Positions 14,522 to 27,035 of a stretch of DNA of 64,000 nucleotides are shown piece after piece; position 1 is the stretch's first letter, and the number at the start of each line of letters is the position of its first letter. Origin of the DNA: Ulota crispa (taxonomy: Eukaryota > Streptophyta > Bryopsida > Orthotrichales > Orthotrichaceae); the NCBI GenBank assembly GCA_963920765.1, contig OY987243.1:18223419-18287418 (forward strand). The letters are read 5' to 3'. Below the pieces are notes generated by a model. The model was not told where the DNA came from, made no database searches, and saw only the letters and a program-made list of their open reading frames with translations. A program made the translations under genes and the position numbers.

Positions 14522-14927
14522 GGGAGTTGATATGGGCACACCTTGGGTTTGATATATGCACATCCCCAAGGTAAATTTTAGATTTTTACCATCAAAAAGC
14601 TGAATTCAAAAATTTTGAATTCAAATTTGGACTTAGGGACCTTGCTGTAGTCATAAATTGTAAAGGAGGTTACAATTGAACAACACCCAATGAAAAAGCT
14701 TAGCCTTTTTTACAACAAAAAGAAAAGTAATAATTTACCCCTTAGCTAAGTTATTTTAATTGGTGTTGTTCAATTGTAACCTCCTTCTTGGTTCTAGACT
14801 AAATCAAGGTTCCTAAGTCCAAATCTGAATTTAAGATTTTCTAATTCATCTTTTCGTGGTAAAAATCTAAAATTTATCAAAGGGGGTGTGCATATATCAA
14901 ACCCCTGGTGTGCTCATATCAATTTCC
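14522..14927. mobile_element. MITE with long inverted repeat (about 406 bp)
   Basis: The left arm starts near GGGAGTTGATATGGGCACAC and continues as GGGTTTGATATATGCACA. The right arm ends TGTGCATATATCAAACCC followed by GTGTGCTCATATCAATTTCC. The inner arms also pair, sharing GGTTACAATTGAACAACACC in opposite orientations near 14670 and 14765. The element is a near-complete hairpin with no coding capacity. Exact ends and target duplication are uncertain. Confidence 0.75.
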
Positions 14928-15707
14928 TTCTTTAATAGCAATTAAAGAATGATATACCAAAGTGGTATCTAAGAAGTACAAAAGGATTTTTCAGTATCAA
15001 ATGTGGGCATGATAATTGTGTCATTAACCAATATTTTTTGATATCACGTTTAAAAAAAAATGCTTGTTCGATCGTGGAAGATCAATTATAATAATGAAAT
15101 CCAGAAATCCATGGTAAGTTTGAACATGGTAAATCTTGGGATCTAAAAAACAGAGGTGATATCAAAGAAAGTATGGTGCGAGAACAAAGGATCTCATACT
15201 GTACAAGGTCTAATTACAAAACAAAATATGTGATATCATAAACGGTCTGACGAGAGAATGATGGAGATGATAACAGAGAGTTCTGGTGTAATGTTTCATT
15301 TCTGTCTAGTTCATGAGAAACCCATTCGGAACTTCAACACAGAAAGCCATCATGACATGAGGTGGTATGAGTGACTCAAGGGCAAGTCAGCGAGTCAGAA
15401 GATATGCAGCCACTCCATGCCCTTTAGATGGACTGGCGTTAGATTTACTTTTATCGATGCAAGCTATGGCTGGCGGGCGTACCTTCTTTCCCATTGCTGT
15501 AATCATTCTAGGACTACTAGAAGTCGATTTCACAGTATATCTCCTTGGGTATGTTCAGTTCGAAGCCGTGGCATTTGCCAGCAATTTGACTCCGGAAGCA
15601 GCAGCTGGTTCTCAGTCAAGACGAATCTCAAATGCATCTGTTTCTTCAGACTCTACAACAGGTGCATTTTGGAATAGTAAAATGGTCCTGCTAGACGATC
15701 AATATAT
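14928..15707. other. Downstream flank of the PWWP gene; no supported gene
   Basis: The sequence lies 3' of the PWWP-gene stop codon and probably includes its 3' UTR. A 114-codon open frame on + at 15367-15711 shows no family likeness. On - the segment from about 15656 after a TTGTAG acceptor stays open for 40 codons and could be an alternative last exon of the PWWP gene, but nothing supports it further. Confidence 0.35.
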
Positions 15708-18700
15708 TTAATGCAGAAGGGTTTGGAACACGTGACTAACTACGGTGCTCTCATAGGTGTCAGAATCATACCGAATCAAAAAATTGGAGAACATTGCTAA
15801 AATTGTCTCCACTTTCCTAGAATGATGCGTAGGGGCGCATTGCTCAAAATCGTCACATATTCCTAAACTGACATTCTCGTGTCCAAAATGAACGGAGACC
15901 CTGCAGGAGCAGCCAACCCAAGTTGTCGCATTATTCGTAACCTCCTCAACCTGCGCTCTGGCTTTCTCTGTACCCTCTCTTCTTCCTGCACTCAGCAACA
16001 TCATTCCTTCAATACGATTACGAAGTATTTTCCTGACCTCACAACGAACCAAGCGTATGGAGCTCAACATATCAGAGACATAGTAGCTTGATCCGGCATG
16101 AAAAAAACTAGCTACTTCATGGCAGGAATACGAATACTTCAACGTGCTAGAGCAGGTTTGGAAAATAATAATCAAACTAAAAAACCTGTGCCCAAAAAAG
16201 GTCTTGGAGTATGAGTACCCATTTTCTCGTGCAAAAACGGGTATACACAGAAACACGACGAATTTGTGTTTGCCAATAAAAGTGTTCGTCAGTTTGAGAT
16301 GATCAGAAAATAACGAACAGATAAAAGGAAGCAGGCTAATTGTACCTCATAAAGAACCTTCGGCTTCCGCTTTCGTGCAGCTCGTCTTTGCTCGGTCCCT
16401 TCGTCTTCAGGAGTAGATTCCTGGCCAATACCATTTTCTTGAACGCCTGCGTAGGCCATCCATATATGTTTTCCTTCGTTATGACCAGTTAAATGCAATA
16501 CTGAAATCATGGATATCAATCAGTGTCCTCTGGTTAGGTCTTTTTGATTAATTGAAGAGTTTTAAGATACACAATTAGCATGGACTTGAGCATTGCTGAT
16601 TGGAAAAGTGATATAGGGCTGGTGCAACATTAATCAATATGTGTATACGCACCGTTGCTTTGTGATTCCTTAGGTGTTTTAGGCTCTTCTTGCTCTACCA
16701 TAGCAAGAACTGGAAAGGAGTCTGGCAGCTTTCCAGTCCTGCGAAACTCAAGTGCCTGCATACAATCCACCGTTTTCAATTCAATTCGAGCGATTCTGAA
16801 AGCTCCCGTAATGGCTTCACGGAAAGTAAAAGACGATCCCAGTGCCAATATCATATTCACTCTAATATACAAGTACGCAAGATATAAAATATAGGGAAAA
16901 TTTCATGGATACCCCTGAAGTTTGCAGTAATTTCATAGATACCCCTGCTTTTTCAGAAATTTAACAGATACCCTTGGACCAAAAAATTTCAAGTGTTTTT
17001 TTGTTGTGCATGCCACTTCCCTTCTTCCTTTGTGCGTACGCATAACAAGAAAGAAGTAGTGTGCGCACTAAGGGAGAAGGGAAGTGGCATGCACAACAAA
17101 AGAAACACTTGAAATTTTTTGGTCCGAAGGTATCTATGAAATTTTTGAAAAAGCAGGGATATCTATGAAATTATTGCAAACTTCAGGGATATCCATGAAA
17201 TTTTCCCTAAAATATACTCAAAACAGCATCAGAAACTTAGCCTGGTACAGGTAAAACTCAGTTGCAGATAATAACCTCTTCAATCCCCTTTTGAAGTGCC
17301 TTTTTCTTGATTTTACTCCTCTCTTGAAGTTTCTGTAGAAATTAATACAAAATATAATAGTCAAAATCATTCTTGATTTTTCGTGGATTGCCAAATCCAC
17401 ACAACCTTCAAAACAGCATAAGCATTCTAGCAATTTATGTCAACAGACTAAGGTGAGCTCAAATTTATTACTAGCTTAAAGTTTGAACTAGATTAGGTTG
17501 AGTTCAACGCCAGCAAAGAGCTCAGTTTCAAAGTACTTTTACTTGCGTGTTTACTTCGGCGTTAACCTCGGTGATTATTACACTGGAATGAACGTCCTTT
17601 TGTGTCGCAAAAAATTAGAAAGTTAAAAAATCGGTACTAGCATTCATTGAGCCCTCAAGTACAACAAGCAAGGTAAGACTCAGAAATGCTAACATGCAAT
17701 AGCAACTGAGCAGCTGGTCACAGTAAATTCTGATAGCAGTGCAAGAAAAGCTTGCATCAGAGATGATCTAAAACGAAATCAAATTTGTTTCACACAGGAA
17801 TAAAATAAAACTACAAGTGTCAAAATCAACCAGCACGTAAGAACGAAAATGGAGAACATAGCTATGTACATACCACGTCAAACTCCGACAAACCCACTTT
17901 CGGATCTACCCAACCACTGCACCCAACACAAGTGTTGTAAATAAAAAAGGCAGATCAGAATCTGCACAAAGGACTAATCAGAGATAAATCCACAACAAAC
18001 TCTAAAATAGCGATAGTAAATCATCTTCACATACAGGGCTGTATCTCAGACTGTTTGAAAGCTAATGGTCTGATTTCTGATTTAAATGCAAAGGACAGAC
18101 AATTGTTAAAAGAAAGGGTTAAGGGGCACGAACTAGTCATAAGTGCCGAAGAAGCGAACTAAAACGTCTGCATTGGTTCGCCGCGCACCCCCAGTACCTG
18201 ATTGGACGCCCCTCTCATTAATGATCTGTTTTATCCAATCACGTACGTGTTAACACGAAGACAAACATAGACCACGCAAATCTTTACGAATGTCACTACC
18301 GAGCAGATCTTATCACGAGACATTTCGCTTGCAGGCCCATGCTTAACTTTTTTACAATAGTTTCATCTGAGTTTGTATGAAAATGCCAAACAAAGGCTTT
18401 GAGACACGGACCTCAGCAGGCCACCAAGGAAACCTCGCAAACTTTGCCCAGACGAGCTGCCCATGCACAAACCGAGGAGGGGCCTCTGCCACAGCCATTG
18501 AAATCCCTTCGTCAGTGTCGTCGTCAGCTCCTTCACCTACATCAGAGATAGGAGGGTCTGTCGGAGTGGCACCATTTGAGACAGCATACTCAACAAGCTC
18601 TTCGCTTTGGGTTGCGACAATTCCTGAACAAGAGAAAGACCATTTCGAAAAAAGAACGATCATGAAACTCTTCTTCGTCTATTAGATTAAAGCATAGTAT

Positions 18701-20147
18701 AGTTGCAGTAAGATAGTCACAGCAAGAAATCATAAGGAGAGTAGCATTCCACAGTTGATTGAACAGAAATACCTGAGTCACTCTCGCTATCGTGCACCTC
18801 TTGGGCAACATCAATCTGAAATGAACCGTCGCATTGTGACTGAGCCTCTTCTTTCAGAGATGAACGATCCTCAAAATCACTGCTGCCTATATCTGACTCC
18901 CTCTGCCTCGCACTCTGCTGCTCATTGTCATCTGCGCAGCAAACAATGTTCAGACACAACAATTCCTCGTCTCTGTTCATCATCTCTGAGGTACTCAAAA
19001 CTCAGCCGAATATTGATCTCCATGCTCATATATTAGTAAAAGTGTAGAGCTCATAACGTGTCACAATGAACGCTCATACGCATTCAGAATGTTTATCGAT
19101 TCACACGCCCAATTTTATGATAATCAATAGGTTCATACCTAGTATTGTGAAAGATTAAAAGTCGCCAATTTGAGGATCAAAGACCCACTGCATAGCAATA
19201 CAGCCAGTGCTTTGAGAGTTTGTGACTGATCTCCGTTTCAGGCTTGGATAAACAGAACCTTCAATACAGTAAGTTTGGTTTGAGAAATCAAAAGTGCTGG
19301 AGGCGCTCCTTCAAGATCAGAAAACAGGAGACTCAATCCTTCAAGCCATTGATCTGCTATCACCTGTCAGATGATTGACCCAATCCTCAGGAAGGTGACA
19401 CGTCAATAGAGGTAAACTACATACAGCGTCCTGAGTGAATGACCACTACCAGTGCTTTAGCCAAATGTTGATCGATGTGTAGTGCGATCGAATGACAAGA
19501 AATTAGACGAAATTCCCAATCGTTGAACAGACTGTCAGTGGCTTGGAAACTGGCTACAACCATATCTTGCGCAGAGGAATTAGAGAGCTTACGCGAGCGT
19601 AAGAGATTCACTTTAAAGACAGGCAAACACTAACGACCTGGAAGGTATATAGGATCTGAAAATCCCCTTTAGACACCGCGAAGCACACAATAAAATATTC
19701 GTTCAGTAAAGGCCCCAGATGATACGAAACGGATTCAAGTAACATGGTCGTGGATCCAAAACAACAAAAAGGAGCCTGCGCACAACGTTGGATGTTCCTA
19801 CAGTTTCATGTTTCGAGGAGGAGATAATTCCTCACACTACATCAGACTTCGAGCTCTAGTTTCAAAATGCTCTTTGAACACAGTCCTGGAAACATCAGGC
19901 ACCCAGTAGTGTTCTAATACTCTCAACATCGACAGCCAAATCACAGAACAGAATGTTTCAACCATCCATACATCGATTTCGAGAAATTTAAGCATAATGG
20001 AAAGTTTTGCTGCAAACCTCGAAGGTCTACCACGTGGTTCTCATAGCTGTCCGAGTTGTAAGCTGTTTCAACAATCTTCGTGGTCTTGACTTTATCGTTC
20101 TGCACTCCTAGTTTACCACGACCGCGTGCGACCCGCAAGGGCGCCAT
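15708..20147 (-). CDS. PWWP-domain protein, acidic N-terminus, about 430 aa, nine exons (last exon tentative)
   Basis: The PWWP fold reads methylated histone tails and DNA, so a nuclear chromatin role is likely. Exons in order: 20147-20018, 18931-18773, 18623-18408, 18197-18134, 17916-17874, 17332-17276, 16755-16653, 16446-16346, then about 16136-15708. The first eight are phase-consistent, totalling 873 nt. Residues 44-145 are acidic and Ser-rich. The PWWP domain follows, with GQLVWAKFARFPWWPAEVR (exon 3), VLVRFFGTYDYGW (exons 4-5) and VDPKVGLSEFD (exon 5). Next are a Lys-rich helix (ERSKIKKKALQKGIEEALEF) and a basic RRAARKRKPK stretch (exon 8), a likely nuclear signal. The last exon contains SYYVSDMLSSIRLVRCEVRK, which I do not recognise; its acceptor is a guess. 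The donor of exon 3 was chosen by phase over GAG/gtccgt. The intron between exons 6 and 7 carries a MITE (16894-17207). Confidence 0.82.
16894..17207. mobile_element. MULE-type MITE family M1, copy 2, in a PWWP-gene intron (314 bp)
   Basis: The ends GGGAAAATTTCATGGATACC and its inverted partner at the right are near-perfect repeats. The flanking 9-mer TAAAATATA occurs exactly at 16885-16893 and 17208-17216, the cleanest target duplication in this family. The arms pair around a central TGCGTACGCA palindrome. It lies in the intron between exons 6 and 7 of the PWWP gene. Confidence 0.93.
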
Positions 20148-22397
20148 AGCTGTTTTATATCCCTACAACCACAGTCATTCACAATCAGTAAAACCAAAGA
20201 AATAATGTCAAAAAAAATATGAGATTCTCCGAGTCAAAAAGTACTCGCCAATCTAAGCATGAGGCAGGCCAAGTACTAAGCGAGAACTGAAGAGGGTCTT
20301 TATGCAGAGGTCACTACGTACTCCCAGCGGGAAAGAGTGCTGTCAATGCCGGAAAGCGACATAAAACAAATCCATTTAAGAACAGTAGTAGGCCTTTCTT
20401 TTCATAAACATGGAATAGTCACAAAGTGCGAGTTCCAGGCTGTTCCTAACGGGCTATAGCCAAGGTTTTCCAGAAGTTTCGCCAAAGTTTGATTATAAAG
20501 AGGCATTCTTGCAAAAAGACACAAAGGATGAGGCGAAGCAACACATATAAAAAGCAGTCCACAAGTTCGTCCATTCTTCTCCAAAAAATTTAGAGAGGAC
20601 ACAGAGTTGTTGCGGAGAAACTCAAAAAGTCGTCGGATTAACCTCAAGCACTGAAGCCTCCGCACGGATACGAACAGCACTGTGAATTGCACGATTGCCT
20701 CAGAATCTCACAAAACGCTTTAATGAACTCCTAATATCAATACCGTGAACTGAAAGAGAATCACAAAAGTTGCCAGCACATAACCATCAATTGACACTGA
20801 AAACCTAGAGAATGAACGGTTCCGCGGGTAGTTCAGCAACTATAGTAGAACGGGAATCGAGAAATCAAAGAGCAGAACAAAAATCAATATTATCAGAAAC
20901 CCGAAAACATACATTCGCGATAAATTACAGAACCAGAAGCTCAAAAAGAAGGGGGGACGAAGGGCGAGGTTGCAAAGCAATCGATTTCGAGTCCTTGAAT
21001 TTCCGTTCACCACATTGCAAGAAACAGCAGATCGGTGACTACACATTACTAACCCCTCCTCGACCATAAACTACGCAATAACCACCAGATCGGTATACCA
21101 GCCCTACGGGCAGAAAATTATAAAAACAAAAACAGTCTACCAAACGTGAATCAAGAAATCGGCAAAGCTTAACAAGAATTTACAAAAGCTCTTTCAAAAT
21201 CTGAACACAAAGAATCGCAATGAATGACGAAACAAACACTCTCAAAAAAGGATTGGAGTACGAGGTGGCAAATTAACCAACTCGAAGTCCTTGAATTTCC
21301 GCCACAACAAACAGCAGGCCGATAGCTACACAATGCTGCCACCTCCTTGACCAAAACTACATAATGATTGCAACTGCGTAACGAACCCTAGCCTAAAATC
21401 AACCCGAAAAGAAAGTAACGAAAAAAAACAAGAACTATACCAGCAAGACCAAACGATACATACTCGAAAAGAAATATCCGCATTGATTCACGAGTGACAA
21501 AGACAACGCGACAGACCTAGAAACGGCCTAACAAACAATTCTCAAACCCTAGGCGGTAGCAAAGTAAGAAACAAAAAAGAAAATACTGCAAAAACACTGC
21601 CAAAAATATCAAAATTCAAAAGAAAGCTCACTGATCTCATTGAAATAGACATCAACGACACACGGAGTTGTTAATGACACATGCTAATGATTCTTTGAAA
21701 ATTGATGATCACGGTTTCAGAGAAGTTCGTGCCACTTACTGAAGTTGATCAAGAAATCTCCTGGCGTTCAGTCACCATCATCGACAGAAATATGCAGCGC
21801 GAACTGAGCCGGAATTGAGAAATTGATCATAAAGTGTGGCGCGAAGCATTGTCTTGAAGTCTTCGAGCTCAGGAGTTCAGAATTCCGTAGCAAGGCAGGG
21901 AGGGGCATCGTTCAACTGATTTTGAAGCCGGGACACAACTGGCGTTGTGCAGATAAGCAAAAGAAAATCCCCGCTTTCAGTCTCCACGGTGCCCGGTGTG
22001 AAAAGGGGACCTCGTACCTCGCATACCTTGAGAATTAAAAGTTGTGTTTCTGCTGATGATGGATTCTGCATTGGCCTGGTTGGGCTTGACCCGGGGTTTA
22101 ATTTTTTTTTTTTTTTTTTTTTTTTTCAGGGTAGAGCAACTAGCGCCCTAGAATGCAGGCAGGTTTCGAAAATTGGGCTAAAATTGGAAAGAGTGAATGA
22201 TCAGCAGAAGTTCATCTAAAAAAATTACAAATATAAGCTACTTTCATCCAAAATATGATGAATTGGGTTTCTGCTCTACAATGGATTTGGCAATTTCATC
22301 TAGTTTTTCATGGGAATTTCTTTGTGTAGTGATTGTCAGCGGCTTGTCAAGGTAACATTTAGGCAAAAATTTGTTAAGAAATTAAACGATGGTTTGA
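20148..22397. other. 5' flank and probable 5' UTR of the PWWP gene
   Basis: No protein-coding similarity is seen on either strand. A diverged tandem duplication of roughly 150 bp occupies about 20930-21085 and 21225-21385, both holding GTCCTTGAATTTCCG followed by an AACAGCAG-type segment. A homopolymer of about 25 T lies at 22102-22126. The PWWP promoter must be in this region, but its position is not evident. Confidence 0.45.
20930..21385. repeat. Diverged local duplication upstream of the PWWP gene
   Basis: Two stretches about 290 bp apart share GTCCTTGAATTTCCG, then AACAGCAG, then a GACTACACA or AGCTACACA motif, CCTCC(T)TGACCA, and AACTAC at similar spacing. It looks like an old tandem duplication in the 5' flank or 5' UTR. 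Confidence 0.6.
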
Positions 22398-23265
22398 CCC
22401 CTAAATGCCCAAGGGTTCTTTTCTCATTTTTGGAAGGCAGTTTTGAAGTTTTTGAATTGTCATTGCAAGATCATTATTAAACATCAAAACAAAATTGGAA
22501 ATATAGGGTCTTGAACTTCAATGCTTCTAGATGATGATATAAAAAAAATCCTTCAAAAGTCACGTGGATGTTAAGATATTTATTAATGAATGTGGATGAG
22601 TACAAAATTTTCTATTTTTTTGGAGGTGCCTGAAACTTGTTGTGTAAATTGGCAACTTTTGTGTACAAAATTGGGAAACAATCACCTATGATAGTTTAGT
22701 ATTTGTTGTTGTTGTTGTTTCAAAACTAATGACTCCTCTTCCAAATCCATGACCACCTCTCACAAATGAGCTTGCAATGGAACTATCAAAAAGCTACCAC
22801 TTAATACAAAGAAAATGTTTAGCTCCAATTATTGATTCAAAATCATAATGTATGAAATAGAATTCAATTGTGAATGAATTCTAATTTGTATACCAAAAAC
22901 ACATTTAAATTTTGTTAAATGGTGAAATTTCAATAGTAGGGCCTTCACTACCCAAGGGAGTGCCCAAGAGACATCTTGATTATAATCTCAGCTTCATGCT
23001 TATTTTTTCAATGTGGCAACTTGGCATAGGCTCCTTAATGACACTATCACGCTTTTTAATGTGTACTAGGCATGCTTGTAGTTTAGCTTCCACCAAAAAT
23101 AGTTGGAATGTAATATGCAAGAAATTCAAATTGAATGCTAAAGTTGGCTTCAAACCACAACTTCTCCAAAAAAAACAAAAAAACAAAAAAAATTCAAATC
23201 TCTATCTTCAACAAGGTTTTCAAATTTCCTAAACACTCAAATTTGGTGCTTTGGGCATTTATGGG
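22398..23265. mobile_element. Non-autonomous TTAA-type element, copy E (about 868 bp)
   Basis: The left end, TTGA then CCCCTAAATGCCCAAGG, and the right end TTTGGGCATTTATGGGTTAA are inverted repeats. TTAA at 23266-23269 is intact; the left tetranucleotide reads TTGA (22394-22397). The terminal bases match those of copy C. The interior is different and has no transposase. A 106-codon open frame inside (22912-23232) is not recognisable. Confidence 0.65.
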
Positions 23266-23269
23266 TTAA

Positions 23270-24157
23270 CAACAACCTTCATTGCTGTGAGCTATGTATC
23301 ACAAAATCTCCAAAAAAACTCTAGGTGTTCTCAAATAATCCTTAAGGACTTATATGTGATATCTTGAAGTAATCAGATATTCTTTTAATTTGGCTTAGAT
23401 GACATACAAAGATAATTATGAATTGTTTGGTAAACAATAGTAGTAACATGTATGCCACATAAATGAACTTGTGTTAACAATTTGTAACCTCATAAAATCA
23501 TGTAGACTTTCGGAAACAACCAAAAGCCTAACAGGTCCTTAAGAAGAGTAATTTGTTGATTTGAAGTCTGTGTAGGAACAAGTTCAGGGTAGTGTTTGAT
23601 TCATATTTTGCACCCTTGTAAGCTCATTTATTCATGTAATATTGCTCTTTCAATGTTGTCTGATTATAAACTTGTTGAGACATGTATTACTTACGTTCAA
23701 TGTCTTTCTTAGAATTAAATGTTTTTAACCATTGTATCATGAAATACTCTTGTGCACTACTTGGCATTTTTTGGATGATGTGTCGTTCTTTGTTAGGTTG
23801 CTATAAATAAATTTCAATAAACTTTACTCATTATGTTTCAACACATGAGTGTGAAATGGACATAATCTAAAGTGAATATTGTCATAGTGCATTAAATTTT
23901 GTAATCGTAAATGCTATCACTTAAAGCTTAGATATCAATTGAGGTCTTGTCACACGTTTCTAAACCATATGAATTTTTTTGTCACAAGAACCAAAAGTTG
24001 CACTTTCAAAATGAGTTTAAAATGAAAATAAGAACAAAAGCAAAAAGCAAACATACATGGCATATGTAATGTTAGATATTTTTGGAATATGGTGAATAAG
24101 AAGTAGAATCAAGTGTGATAGCGTCACAAGCTTACAAAAAGAATAAAATGGAGGGGA
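23270..24157. other. AT-rich intergenic sequence
   Basis: I see no gene, splice-bounded exon or clear repeat in this stretch. Confidence 0.4.
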
Positions 24158-24412
24158 CTAAGGTAGTATGCTCTAATTTAGTGCAGTGTTCTTATTGGGT
24201 GCACTTTTAGGAACAACTAACATGTTTTTTGAAATATCCATTAGTGGTTATTGATGAGTTAAGTGACCTTAGCAAAAATGCTAAGCCCACCTAACTCATC
24301 AATGACAATAATAGATATTTCAAGGAACATGTCAGTTGTTCCTAGAAGTGCACCCAATAAGAACACCGCACTAAATTAGAACATTGCACCAAATTAGAGC
24401 ACACTACCTTAG
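24158..24412. mobile_element. MITE, hairpin-forming (255 bp)
   Basis: The left arm CTAAGGTAGTATGCTCTAAT and the right arm, ATTAGAGCACACTACCTTAG, are inverted repeats. They continue inward through TTCTTATTGGGTGCACTT and its complement, and GATGAGTTA at the centre. An extra copy of the AATTAG(A)GCAC-type segment sits in the right arm. No coding capacity; target duplication not clear. Confidence 0.8.
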
Positions 24413-25775
24413 CAGCACAAAAAATAGTGGAATGTAAAGAAACTACTTCCATGTTAGATATTTTGAACCAAAATTTCTACACATTTCTATAATCTCATGC
24501 TCTTTGTCAAAAACCTTCAAATATTATATAAGAAGAAATCTTGGCACTTAATTGAATTTCAATTTATTAAACATATATTTGTCCATCAATTTTACAAATT
24601 TGGTATTAAATGTACTTTATGATAGCAAAGTACAAAAAGTTCTTTCCAAACCATCAATAATAACTTGTCAAATGATACTTCTCATTATCAAATATTTCTA
24701 CAAACACTAAATATATGAGTAATAACGCCCTTGACTTCTTTTTCATTTTTTGGTTGAAAAGCCACAATCTCTTGAGTGATGGTGTTTGACCTACTTCTAT
24801 GCAATAATACCAAGATTATATGATATGTATGATCTAATACTTGAACTCTTAGGCATAAGGAGAAGACAAAAAAAAAGTTCAATTGTTCTCAAAAAATATT
24901 TAAAATACATATTGTACAAATGAAAGAGCCACAAATCTTGACATTTTCCATGTGAACTCTTTGAAATAAATCAAGTATGCTTTTAGCCTAATATTCTATA
25001 GAAAATCTACACATAGCTAAAATGTTTAATTCCTACATACATAGAAGTAACCACTTTGGTTATTTGGGCACTCTAGAATTATTTTTGGTTTCTTAAAAAA
25101 ATTAAACACTAAGTGATATTACTCTCAGTTTTTAATTCATCAATTTTTGAATAAAAATAAATAAAAATACAATGTGGCTTCAGTTGTGATCATTCCTCGG
25201 TTTCTTTAGCCTTAGAAGAACAACAATGCTCATGGTATTGTGGGTTTTAAAGTTTGGTGCATTCCTTTGCTAAATTCTCCCCTTTGCTTCTTTTTGTGAG
25301 ATATAAGATTAGGTTTTTTTACCATGGTTGAAGATCTTGTTTTTCACATGTTCCTTGTTTTCTCTCAAAGGGGCGCCAATGCATCTTGTTTTGTCATGCA
25401 ATAGAGCCCATGCTTGTGCTTTTGCACGCCTTGCTAGATGTGTAATTTTTATTTTTGGTTTTTAAATGAGAAAACAAAATTTAGCATGTAAGCAATGTTC
25501 TTTTTGCAATAGAAAATGCCTTAAGAAACTCTTACCTAGGTTTGAAACCCCCAATCGTTAAAAGTGACTTAGGAGGGAAAATTAAAAATACCTTTTCACA
25601 AAAAATCTAAAACCTCATTCGTCTAAAACATCAAATTTCACTATAATAAAATCTTTAAAAAAGAACCCAAAAACATGACTCCAATATGAATTAGTTGCAA
25701 TAGCATATTACACACAAGCATTGAAATTTTCTTTATAGTCTTGGACATGTGAATGCAAATGCAGAGTATATATGA
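24413..25775. other. AT-rich intergenic sequence
   Basis: No coding similarity or structured repeat could be supported in this 1.4 kb. Confidence 0.4.
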
Positions 25776-26077
25776 GGGAAAATTTCATGGATACCCTGAA
25801 GTTTGTAATAGATACCCCTACTTTTTTAGAAATATCACAAATACCCTTGAACCAAAAATTTTAGGTGCTTATTTTGTTGTGCATGCCACTTCCCTTCTTC
25901 CTTTATGTGCACACACATCAAGAATGAAGTAGTTTTTGCACAATGGGAAAAGGAAATGACATACATAACAAAACAAATGTCTACATGTTTTGGTCCAAGG
26001 GTATTTTTGAAATTTCTGAAAAAGCAAGGATATTCGTGAAAATATTGCAAACTTCAGGGGTATTCATGAATTTTCCC
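25776..26077. mobile_element. MULE-type MITE family M1, copy 3 (302 bp)
   Basis: It starts GGGAAAATTTCATGGATACC and ends in the inverted ATTCATGAATTTTCCC. The flanks TATATATGA (25767-25775) and TATATATAA (26078-26086) agree at 8 of 9 positions. It is about 1 kb upstream of the LMBD2 start codon and shares the central CTTCCCTTCTTCCTTT-type arm with copy 2. Confidence 0.88.
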
Positions 26078-26086
26078 TATATATAA

Positions 26087-27035
26087 TAAGGTTGCTCCAA
26101 TGAGTAAACTTTTTTTATGTCATCGTTTCAAAAAATACTCCAAAGTCTGAAATACCATATGGGGTTAATAGTGGAAAAGCACTTCTACAGGAGCAGAACA
26201 ACAGCAACCGTATGTACGTAAGTTAAATGGTAGTGCAAAGAGTAGTTTGTCCCACCTGAGTCAAACATTGATCTTCCATAATATCTACACTGCTCAAACA
26301 TCTTTACACCGTCCAATTTGTACGTCGTCAATCTACGTTTTCGTATGATATCGTCCTCTCGAACCTTCAACCCCTCTTTTCTTCCCCCAGCCTTATTTTT
26401 CTCACGCGTCTCCAAGTCCAAAATCTAGGCATGTTTAACAGCACCTTCGCAAGATCTACGATATGTAAGGTTCCTTTTCCTTAGACCGAACCTTTACAAC
26501 ACATGACTTGCAGGACCACCACCATAGCCACGAAACCCTAACGCAGGGGGCAGGGAGAGGCATCACGCATGTCTTGCAAGGACCGGTGTCTCACCGTCAT
26601 TTGGCGATTGCAATTTCGGAACTCGGAGCCGGAGCGTTTTGGTGTTTTCGATCTGGAGTTTTAGCGGCGTTTTTCCGATGTTTTTTCAGCTTACTTTTGA
26701 GGTTTCCGAGGCAGACGTGCGTTTGCTTTCATTATAGCTTCTGCGAGACGGAGCGTTCGGGGAGTTGAAGCTTGGTGAGATCCGAAGGTTTCGATTTGAG
26801 AAGAAGCTGTGGATTCTGACGACGAGGAAAATTGGCCCAGGTTTATAGGGGATCCAGAGGTTCTGGATGGCGGTAGAGGAGGGATTGCGCGAGTGATGGA
26901 TGCATCGGAATTGGTGTTTTGGTGTACCTCCTCGGTGGCAGGGGTTTCTAGTTGTGATTTTTCAGGATTTGGACTAAGGATAAAGAAGGATCGTAGCATA
27001 GCGGTAAAGGAGCAGGGGGGATTTTGTAGAGCAAG
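26087..27035 (+). promoter_or_regulatory. Promoter region and 5' UTR of the LMBD2-type gene
   Basis: This 0.95 kb precedes the LMBD2 start codon. From about 26500 the sequence becomes GC-richer, as expected of a 5' UTR. The open frames here (26508-26768 +, 26809-27144 +, 26691-27221 -) overlap each other and the true gene and look like chance. No core promoter element is unambiguous. Confidence 0.4.

Noticed and set aside
15367-15711. 114-codon frame on + with a hydrophobic stretch, possibly a membrane protein
   Set aside because: It has no recognised similarity, overlaps the 3' end of the PWWP gene, and no splice context or partner exon supports it.
22102-22126. Run of about 25 T, possibly the poly(A) trace of a retroposed gene on -
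   Set aside because: The sequence next to it has no reading frame or flanking duplication that I can identify, so it is treated as a homopolymer.
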